From positions 1-6,073 of the forward strand of contig WTHH01000559.1 in NCBI GenBank assembly GCA_011523195.1: a DNA stretch of 6,073 bases, given 5' to 3'. The notes under the pieces were generated by a model that worked only from the letters and a program-made list of their open reading frames with translations, was not told the origin of the DNA and did not search any database. The DNA is from Verrucomicrobiales bacterium (GTDB taxonomy: Bacteria; Verrucomicrobiota; Verrucomicrobiia; Limisphaerales; UBA1096). A program made the position numbers and the translations under genes. Position 1 is the stretch's first letter. Every line of letters begins with the position of its first letter. Positions 1 through 5,567 of the stretch are shown one piece after another.

Positions 1-2764
1 GCAGATAGACTGTTCGGCTCGAACCAAAAAAGTACGGGTGGTCGTTTTGCGAAACGTACTGGCGGGGATTATAACCCATCAATTGATCCTTCATGCCCCA
101 CTCGATTGAGTCGCTGGCCAAGAGCAGGGAGTCGCGCACCTCCTCGGCTTGGAGTCGGCGGCGATTGAACCGCCACCACAGTTCGTTGTCGGGATCCATC
201 TCGTAGGCCTGCTCGCTGAACTGGGTGCTCATCCGGTAGGCGGCGGAGTTCATTATGATACGGTGCATCTGCTTGATCGACCAGCCGCTCTCGACGAATC
301 GCAGCGCGAGCCAGTCGAGCAGTTCCGGGTGCGTGGGGCGGAGGCCAAGCGTGCCGAAGTTGTTCGGCGTGCGGACGATGCCCTGCCCGAAATGCCAGAG
401 CCAAATCCGATTGGCCATCACCCGGGCGGTGAGCGGATTATCACCGGTCAGCCACTTGGCGAACCCGGCGCGACCGCTGCCGTCCTTTGGCGGGGCCGAC
501 GCGTTTTTGTTGGCGATCACCTGAAGATAACCGCGCGGTGCCAACTCGCCCTGAGTCATGTAGTCGCCGCGCAGGTGAACCTTCAGATCCTGTACCTTGC
601 CCTCGCGGACGGCCATCGCTTTTGGCGTCGCGGGGCGGGTTTTCTCGATCTCACCGAGCTTGGCTTGAAGCTGTTTCAATTTGTCCTGATCCGCCTTGGC
701 AAAAAGTTTATTGACCTCCTTTGGTATCTTGAACAGGCCGTCTTTTTTGTGAAGTAGTTCGTGCAGTGGGTCGCCCGTAGCAGCTTTGGCGAACCGATCG
801 CGAATGGCCTCGATTGCGGCCTTGTCGATCGGCTTGAGCGGATCATCGAGAAACACGCGCCATTCTTTGAGCGGTGACTTGGCATCCTTCGCGGCCTGTT
901 TTAAGGATTCTGCCCACTGATTGCTGAACGCTGCGTGTAGGTGGTCTGTTTTGAAGGCTTCACCGTGGACCGGTTTGTCGGCCGGCATGAACAGCAACTT
1001 GTCGATGTGCGGCGTCGGGGTGGGCCAAGAAAATTTGATGACGTTTTTCCCGGCGTTGAGCGGGAAGGTACCCTCTAGGTGCCAAGCTTGTGAGTCGGGG
1101 AACCACGTGCCGGTAACGCTGCCGGTGGCTTTTTCGTTGATCAAATCTCCGTTGACTCTCAGCTTGCCCGGGCGGGCCATCTGCGCGGCATATCGGATGT
1201 GCAGGTCGTAGTTACCCGCTTTGGCAACGGTTAAGTCGTACTCCACTTCGGTCGGCCCGTTGCTGATCAAGATGCCGATTCCTTCCCCGTAGTTTTCGTT
1301 GGAGCGGAGTCCGTTGCCGCGGTTGAACGTCTCCGCCTCGATCAGCACGAATTCCGAACTGCCACCGGCCTGCGCGATGGCGTGCTTGATTCGGTTGATC
1401 GCGCGTAACTGAATGATCGCCTGGATTAGATAATCCGCTGCGAGGCTGCGGGCCTGTTTGATGGCGCCACTTGATGCCTCGTTTTTGTATTGTTCGATCG
1501 CCTTCTTTTGTTCGCGAGCTGCCTTGTCGACCTCGGCCTGTTTTGCGCGAAGCGCGGCGGTGCCAACCTCGATTTCGTGCCACTGCGCAACCACCTTGTG
1601 GTTGTCCATCGTGTGTGTGCTCTTGAGGATGCCGGCCAGCGCGTAATAGTCGCTCGTGGGGATGGGATCAAATTTGTGGTCGTGGCAGCGGGCGCATCCA
1701 AGCGTCATGCCCATGAAGGCGCGGCCCAGCGTGTCGAGCTGTTCGTCGATGATGTCCATCTCCATCTTCCGCCCGTCATCCTCGACGAGCATCTTGGCCC
1801 CGACGCTGAGGAATCCGGTGGCAATGTGACGCGCGTGCCGTGCCGTTTCCGGCTCGTCACCGGACGGCTTCAGCAGGTCGCCGGCGATTTGTTCCCGGAC
1901 AAACTGATCATAAGGCTTGTCCTCGTTTAACGCGTTGATGACGTAGTTGCGGTATCGGAACGCGTTGACATACGCGAGGTTTTCGTCGAGGCCGTTGCTG
2001 TCGGCATAGCGGGCGACGTCGAGCCAGTGGCGTCCCCATTTTTCACCGTAATGCGGCGAGGCCAGAAGCCGGTCGACGACCCTGCGGAATGCATCCGGCG
2101 ATTCGTCATCGAGGAACTCGGCAATCTCCTCCATCGTCGGCGGAAGGCCGGTCAGGTCGTAGGTGGCCCGGCGAATGAGAGTGCGCTTGGCTGCGGCCGG
2201 TACGGGCTGGAGTTGATTGGACTCAAGCCGGGCTAGAATGAAAAAGTCGAGATCCTCCCTTGGCCAAGCGCTGGCCTGCACCGAGGGGAGTGTCGGCTCG
2301 CCTGGCCTGCGGAAAGCCCAAAACTTGCGTGCCTCGGCAAAGTCGATCTGCTTGGCCTCGGTCTTGGCCAAGCGCCCTTCGCGCGGGTCGGGTGCACCCA
2401 TCTCGATCCACTGCTTGAAGTCGGCGACGACCCCCTTGGCCAGACGCGTCTTGGGCGGCATCACCAGCTCGGGGTCGAGGTAGGTGATCGCCCGGTATAG
2501 ATTGCTCTGGTCCGGCTTGCCGGGGACGACCGCGGCCAAGCCGGACTCGCCGCGACCGCGGATTGCCTCGCGCAGGTCGAGCCGCAGCTTGCCCTTGAGT
2601 TTGCCCTTCTGCTCCGCATCGGCCGAGTGGCACTTGTAGCAGTGCTCAATGAGGACCGGCCGGATTTTCTTTTCAAAAAACTCGATGCCCTCATCCGCCG
2701 CCACGTTTCCCGTCGCGGCAAGAAAACCGGCTGCGGGAAGAAAGGCTTTGGCAATGCGTCGCAT
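1..2764 (-). CDS. Exported di-haem PSCyt1 / DUF1549 / CBM6-like / DUF1553 protein, C-terminus cut by the window edge
   Basis: This open frame of 921 codons has no stop and runs off the left edge. I translated it by hand over its whole length and found no frameshift. It starts at ATG 2764, which gives a Sec-type signal peptide (about residues 1-23, ending AA-DE). Next comes a PSCyt1-type cytochrome c region with CYKCH at 42-46 and a probable axial Met in MPP at 102-104. A DUF1549 (PSCyt2) region follows at about 165-375 with the family hallmark CARCH at 357-361 followed by DHKFDPI. Residues 395-465 are charged and probably helical. A CBM6-like beta domain lies at about 471-595, opening with IEAETF. 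DUF1553 begins near 740 (NPLTARVMANRIW at 776-788) and is incomplete; the last residues seen, SNRTVYL, usually precede a further 100-200 residues. The family is typical of planctomycetes and verrucomicrobia and has no firmly proven function. A role in periplasmic electron transfer linked to glycan breakdown is inferred. The gene starts 20 bp after the DUF1080 gene, so it is probably cotranscribed with it. Confidence 0.93.
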   Translation of the reverse strand, partial: MRRIAKAFLPAAGFLAATGNVAADEGIEFFEKKIRPVLIEHCYKCHSADAEQKGKLKGKLRLDLREAIRGRGESGLAAVVPGKPDQSNLYRAITYLDPELVMPPKTRLAKGVVADFKQWIEMGAPDPREGRLAKTEAKQIDFAEARKFWAFRRPGEPTLPSVQASAWPREDLDFFILARLESNQLQPVPAAAKRTLIRRATYDLTGLPPTMEEIAEFLDDESPDAFRRVVDRLLASPHYGEKWGRHWLDVARYADSNGLDENLAYVNAFRYRNYVINALNEDKPYDQFVREQIAGDLLKPSGDEPETARHARHIATGFLSVGAKMLVEDDGRKMEMDIIDEQLDTLGRAFMGMTLGCARCHDHKFDPIPTSDYYALAGILKSTHTMDNHKVVAQWHEIEVGTAALRAKQAEVDKAAREQKKAIEQYKNEASSGAIKQARSLAADYLIQAIIQLRAINRIKHAIAQAGGSSEFVLIEAETFNRGNGLRSNENYGEGIGILISNGPTEVEYDLTVAKAGNYDLHIRYAAQMARPGKLRVNGDLINEKATGSVTGTWFPDSQAWHLEGTFPLNAGKNVIKFSWPTPTPHIDKLLFMPADKPVHGEAFKTDHLHAAFSNQWAESLKQAAKDAKSPLKEWRVFLDDPLKPIDKAAIEAIRDRFAKAATGDPLHELLHKKDGLFKIPKEVNKLFAKADQDKLKQLQAKLGEIEKTRPATPKAMAVREGKVQDLKVHLRGDYMTQGELAPRGYLQVIANKNASAPPKDGSGRAGFAKWLTGDNPLTARVMANRIWLWHFGQGIVRTPNNFGTLGLRPTHPELLDWLALRFVESGWSIKQMHRIIMNSAAYRMSTQFSEQAYEMDPDNELWWRFNRRRLQAEEVRDSLLLASDSIEWGMKDQLMGYNPRQYVSQNDHPYFFGSSRTVYL
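980..1354 (-). other. CBM6-like carbohydrate-binding domain inside the cytochrome-like protein
   Basis: Residues 471-595 open with EFVLIEAETF, followed by a Gly/Asn-rich stretch and alternating strand-like segments (VEYDLTVAKAGNYDLHIRYA, LRVNG, TWFPDSQAWHLEG, GKNVIKFSW), ending HIDKLLFMP. This resembles CBM6/CBM35-type beta-sandwich domains, which typically start with an 'IEAE' calcium-site strand and end with an 'ID.L.f' strand. Such domains bind poly- or oligosaccharides, so this one may anchor the haem protein to a glycan. The assignment is from sequence pattern only; a related galactose-binding-like fold is possible. Confidence 0.68.
1682..1696 (-). other. Second haem c attachment motif (CARCH) in the DUF1549 region
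   Basis: These bases encode residues 357-361, Cys-Ala-Arg-Cys-His, directly followed by DHKFDPIPTSDYY. This is the conserved core of DUF1549 (PSCyt2). Together with CYKCH at 42-46 it makes the protein a predicted di-haem protein. Whether every DUF1549 protein really loads haem here is not settled, so the site is certain as a motif and likely as a haem site. Confidence 0.8.
2259..2274. repeat. 16-bp exact repeat copy, CTTGGCCAAGCGCTGG (coding copy)
   Basis: These 16 bases are identical to 3861-3876. Here they lie in the linker between the PSCyt1 and DUF1549 regions of the cytochrome-like gene, read as part of QASAWPR (residues 163-169). A 13-base partial copy, CTTGGCCAAGCGC, is at 2363-2375 in a different codon register (RLAK, residues 131-134), which suggests the similarity is at DNA level and not due to a repeated peptide. 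Confidence 0.6.
2627..2641 (-). other. First haem c attachment motif (CYKCH)
   Basis: These 15 bases encode residues 42-46, Cys-Tyr-Lys-Cys-His, of the large cytochrome-like protein. CxxCH is the covalent haem c attachment signature. It lies about 20 residues after the predicted signal peptide cleavage site, so the haem would be attached outside the cytoplasm. Met102 in the downstream MPP motif is the likely sixth ligand, by analogy with PSCyt1 domains. Confidence 0.88.
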
Positions 2765-2784
2765 CAACCGCGGGGCAAGGGGTG

Positions 2785-3834
2785 TTATTTCTCGACGATC
2801 CAGACGTTGCGAAACTGCAGCGGGTTGTTGTGGCCCTGCAGTTTGATCGGGCCGGGCGTGCCCTCCGGGTCCTTTCGGCTGCCACCGGTCTTGCCGTTGA
2901 TCTCGATGTTGTCGTGGATGACGATGCCGTTGAGGCGCATCGTCATGCGGGCGTTTTTTACCTTCTTGCCATCCTTAACCACGGCGTTGGTGAAGTTTAC
3001 GTCGTAAGTCTGCCACTGCAACGGCGGAAGACAGGCGTTCACGTCGCTGCCTTTTTTGCTGTAGACACCGCCACACTCATTGTTCAGCCCTTCCAAGCCG
3101 AACGAGTCGAGAATTTGCACCTCGTAGTGGTCCACCTGATAAAATCCGCTGTTGCCTCGACCCTGACCGCGACCGGCCGGCTTGTATGGGAGCATGAACT
3201 CGACGTGCATCCGGTAGTTGCTGAATTTGCGATTGGTTTTGATGTCCTTGCCGTCGGTGTTGAGCAGCTTGGTTTTGGCATCCACACGACCGCCAGTCCA
3301 CTCGTCCTTGTTGCTGCCGTCGAACAACAAGACCGCCTTTTTGGGAGCCTTCCTGCCAAGCGACTTGGCCTTGCGAACGATCCGCTCCAAGCGAAAGGAG
3401 TCGCCGCCGTTGTACTTGCCTTCGATTACTTTGCCGGTAGCGACCAGTTCAGCGGCGTGATGTCCGGCGGGTGGGAATTGCCGGGTTGCACTGAACTCAT
3501 TCGCACCCTTGGCCAGATATTTGCGGCTGCCCTTGGCCTCGGAAAACCTGGCGATCTTGCCGTCCAAGGCCCCGGCAAGGAGCGACTTGTTTTTGCCGTC
3601 CCAACCGGCCCCAGGCAGGCCGCCCGGCAGGAGCACGGCCTGAAATTGGCCCTTGTCCAGCGCGATGATTTGCGCGCCGAGTTTTTTGCCGCCGGAAGTC
3701 TTGCCGACGTACTCGCCTTGGATCTTGAAATCGATCGGCAGGGTCGGATCTTCAGGATTGGTCCACAACCCGTTGGCGGCCTGAGAAGAAACCAAGCCAA
3801 CGGCCAGCGAAAAAAACAGTACAGATTTTTTCAT
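2785..3834 (-). CDS. Exported DUF1080 (3-keto-disaccharide hydrolase family) protein with N-terminal extension
   Basis: This complete gene of 349 residues ends in TAA. The start at 3834 is chosen because it yields a clean signal peptide (MKKSVLFFSLAVGLVSSQAA, cleavage near residue 20). Residues about 165-348 form the DUF1080 domain: LFDGS (169-173), YRMHVEFMLPY (207-217), a Gly-rich loop ending GNSGFY (227-232), YEVQILDSFG (237-246), CGGVY (254-258), WQTYDV (274-279) and the closing GPIKLQGHNNPLQFRNVWI. Characterised DUF1080 relatives cleave 3-keto-disaccharides such as 3-keto-trehalose; the fold is a concanavalin-like beta-sandwich. Residues about 25-155 (GEYVGKTSGGKKLGAQIIAL, AVLLPGGLPGAGWDG) form a separate segment that I recall from DUF1080 proteins of this bacterial group but cannot assign a function. 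Cys254 and Cys268 could form a disulfide. The gene sits 56 bp after the lactonase-DUF1080 fusion and 20 bp before the cytochrome-like gene. Confidence 0.93.
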   Translation of the reverse strand: MKKSVLFFSLAVGLVSSQAANGLWTNPEDPTLPIDFKIQGEYVGKTSGGKKLGAQIIALDKGQFQAVLLPGGLPGAGWDGKNKSLLAGALDGKIARFSEAKGSRKYLAKGANEFSATRQFPPAGHHAAELVATGKVIEGKYNGGDSFRLERIVRKAKSLGRKAPKKAVLLFDGSNKDEWTGGRVDAKTKLLNTDGKDIKTNRKFSNYRMHVEFMLPYKPAGRGQGRGNSGFYQVDHYEVQILDSFGLEGLNNECGGVYSKKGSDVNACLPPLQWQTYDVNFTNAVVKDGKKVKNARMTMRLNGIVIHDNIEINGKTGGSRKDPEGTPGPIKLQGHNNPLQFRNVWIVEK

Positions 3835-3858
3835 GCGTTCGGTTGCCGGGAACCTACC

Positions 3859-3872
3859 CGCTTGGCCAAGCG
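3859..3872. repeat. Perfect 14-bp palindrome in the intergenic gap (CGCTTGGCCAAGCG)
   Basis: The sequence is identical to its own reverse complement and lies in the 56-bp gap between the fusion gene and the DUF1080 gene, 25 bp before the DUF1080 start codon at 3834. As RNA it could form only a 5-bp stem with a GGCC loop, and no T-run follows, so it is a poor terminator. A dimeric regulator site is possible. Because its half-site recurs inside coding sequence elsewhere in the window, a genome-wide repeated word is at least as likely. Confidence 0.6.
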
Positions 3873-3876
3873 CTGG
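3861..3876. repeat. 16-bp exact repeat copy, CTTGGCCAAGCGCTGG (intergenic copy)
   Basis: This is the second exact copy of the 16-base sequence found at 2259-2274. It overlaps the 14-bp palindrome at 3859-3872, lies between two genes, and is 1.6 kb from the coding copy. Confidence 0.6.
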
Positions 3877-3890
3877 GAAGTTATTTGCGC

Positions 3891-5516
3891 TTATTTTCGG
3901 CTGCCTATGGGGCGGAAGCGTAGGCTGCGGAATTTTACCGTGCCGCCGGAGCCGTGGTGCTGGATGCCAAGTCGACCACGATGCGCCTTAATGCCCCGGA
4001 TGTCTGAAACCATTTGGCCGTTGACCCAGGTTTGGGCGCGGTCGCCCACCACTCGGACGTGGACCTTGTTCCAGTTGTCGTCATTGAACAGTCCCTTGGT
4101 GGCTGCCTTGAGTTTTGCCGTTTGCTCCGGGCCTTTCGGGTGGAGCCAGCCGCCGAAACCGATCCCGTACACGCCGCCGTTTTTTCCGGCTGCGGCACGC
4201 TCGATCTCGCATTGGTAGCCCTTCGGTTTCCCCTTTTCACCGATCAACCGGAAGCCGAGGCCGGAGTTGAAGTGATCACCCTTGCTCTCGGATTTCGCCG
4301 GCAGTTTCACCTCGAGTTGCGCCTCGAAATCGGTCGCCTGCGCGTCGGACACCACCCAGACGTTTTTCTTAGAGTACAAATGCAATTCGCCATTGACGGC
4401 CTTGAGGAATTCCACCTCGCCGCGCGGTGTCCAGCCGTTGGCGGTATTGCCGTCGAACAACGAAACCCAGCCTCTGTCACTGCGCTGGGCCAAGGGGGCC
4501 GTGGCTGGGTGAAAACCGGCGACGTTCATTTCGATCCGGTACAGCCCGATGCCGGCCGTGATGTACAGCGTGTTGGCTTCCGCCCCAACACCGAAGCAGC
4601 AGTTGGTTGGCAGAGTCTCGGTGGGGATGAAGGCGATCTCTTTTCCTCCTGGCGTGTAGGCGGCGATGCCAAACCGCTTGGCCGAGCGGACGGCCGCGTA
4701 AATGTTTCCCATGGTGTCGATCGTCAAGCCATCGATGCCGGCCTGATCGCCAAAATCAACGAGCACTTTTTTCGTGCCGAGGCTGCCGTCTCTACGGATG
4801 GGAAAGGCGTTGAGGGTCATGCGGCCCATTTTCGCATTTTTTGGCGTGTTGGGGCCGCCGGTTGAGCCGTTGTTGGTTTCGGCGACGTACAGCGTTTTGC
4901 CGTCCGGCGAGAGTGCCAAGCCGTTGGGTTTCTCGATTTGATCTTCGCCGATCACGCGAGTCACTTCGCCCGAAAACGGATCGTAACGGTACACGGCCAT
5001 CTGGCTTTGCTCCTCTTTTTCATTGCCGATGTAGCGTGGGTCGCTGAAATAAATCAACCCGTTCGGAAGGATAACAAGGTCGTTGGGTGCAAGGTAGCGT
5101 TTGCCGTCGAACATCCCGGAGAGCGCGCGGAGTTTGCCGTCCGGCAAAAATTCGCTGAGAGCCATGCGGCCATTGTTGGCGCCGCAACAGGCGATCAACC
5201 GGCCGTCGCGGTCGAACATCAGGCCGTTACTTTTCTCCGACGCCGCAGTGAAGACGGTCGTTTTTCCGCTCTTCGGATCGAACTTCAGAATCTGCCCGGA
5301 CTTCGCCTCACTACTCGGGATGTCGCTAAAATAAATCTGCCCATCCGGGGCAATGGCGACGCCCTCGGTGAATTCACCCTGCTCCCACAAAGTCTCCAGC
5401 CGTGAGGTGGACGGCAGGATGGAGATGCTTCCGCTTGGCTTTGCCGGCTCGGCCTTAGCCAAAGGCAGGGCGGTCGCGAGACTCAGGACGGTGTAAAAAA
5501 TAAATCGAATTGGCAT
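3891..5516 (-). CDS. Exported SMP-30/gluconolactonase-like propeller fused to a DUF1080 domain
   Basis: This complete gene of 541 residues ends in TAA. The start at 5516 gives a signal peptide (MPIRFIFYTVLSLATALPLA, cleavage after AKA near residue 22). An in-frame ATG at 5633 is rejected because it would overlap the upstream gene and bury the signal peptide. Residues about 35-335 form a six-bladed propeller of the SMP-30/gluconolactonase/LRE type, with repeats such as EGVAIAPDGQIYFSD, PNDLVILPNGLIYFSDP, PNGLALSPDGKTLYVAET and IDGLTIDTMGNIYAA. Probable metal ligands by family analogy are Glu51, Asn145, Asn198 and Asp262. Residues about 349-537 are a DUF1080 domain: WVSLFDGNTANGW, then FNSGLGFR, GYQCEIE, GGVYGIGFGGWLHP and a terminal GRLGIQHHGSGGTVKFRSLRFRPI. 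Family members hydrolyse sugar lactones and 3-keto-glycosides respectively, but the substrate here is unknown. The fusion suggests both steps occur together outside the cytoplasm. Confidence 0.92.
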   Translation of the reverse strand: MPIRFIFYTVLSLATALPLAKAEPAKPSGSISILPSTSRLETLWEQGEFTEGVAIAPDGQIYFSDIPSSEAKSGQILKFDPKSGKTTVFTAASEKSNGLMFDRDGRLIACCGANNGRMALSEFLPDGKLRALSGMFDGKRYLAPNDLVILPNGLIYFSDPRYIGNEKEEQSQMAVYRYDPFSGEVTRVIGEDQIEKPNGLALSPDGKTLYVAETNNGSTGGPNTPKNAKMGRMTLNAFPIRRDGSLGTKKVLVDFGDQAGIDGLTIDTMGNIYAAVRSAKRFGIAAYTPGGKEIAFIPTETLPTNCCFGVGAEANTLYITAGIGLYRIEMNVAGFHPATAPLAQRSDRGWVSLFDGNTANGWTPRGEVEFLKAVNGELHLYSKKNVWVVSDAQATDFEAQLEVKLPAKSESKGDHFNSGLGFRLIGEKGKPKGYQCEIERAAAGKNGGVYGIGFGGWLHPKGPEQTAKLKAATKGLFNDDNWNKVHVRVVGDRAQTWVNGQMVSDIRGIKAHRGRLGIQHHGSGGTVKFRSLRFRPIGSRK

Positions 5517-5550
5517 GGCGCAAAGGGTGGCAGCCGATGTCGCTGGAGGC

Positions 5551-5567
5551 AACCCGTGCGTCGGGTT
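5551..5567 (-). repeat. Small hairpin at the stop codon of the hydrolase gene
   Basis: AACCCG at 5551-5556 pairs with CGGGTT at 5562-5567 around a 5-base loop, and the stem overlaps the TAA stop at 5566-5568. No U-run follows on the minus strand, so it is not a convincing intrinsic terminator. It could slow 3' decay or mean nothing; a 6-bp stem can easily arise by chance. Confidence 0.3.

Noticed and set aside
149..757. Plus-strand open frame of 202 codons
   Set aside because: It lies opposite the conserved DUF1553 region of the large cytochrome-like gene, which reads with clear family motifs on the minus strand.
2223..2754. Overlapping minus-strand frames of 136 and 97 codons
   Set aside because: They are out of frame with the large cytochrome-like gene, which covers the same bases with an intact haem motif. 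They are Arg/Ser- or Arg/Gly-rich, typical of wrong-frame translation.
1..2764. Frameshift or pseudogene in the large cytochrome-like gene
   Set aside because: Hand translation gives one continuous frame of 921 codons with every expected family motif in order. The missing stop is due to the window edge.
3835..3890. Intrinsic terminator between the fusion gene and the DUF1080 gene
   Set aside because: The palindrome gives only a short stem and is not followed by a T-run on the minus strand.
2782..4218. Long plus-strand open frame of 478 codons
   Set aside because: It lies opposite two well-recognised minus-strand genes, crosses their intergenic gap and has no recognisable domain. Its codons are in register with the DUF1080 gene codons, as expected for a shadow frame in GC-rich DNA.
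4014..4865. Plus-strand open frame of 283 codons
   Set aside because: It is entirely opposite the lactonase-DUF1080 fusion, shows no family motif and has an unconvincing composition. It is a shadow of the real gene.
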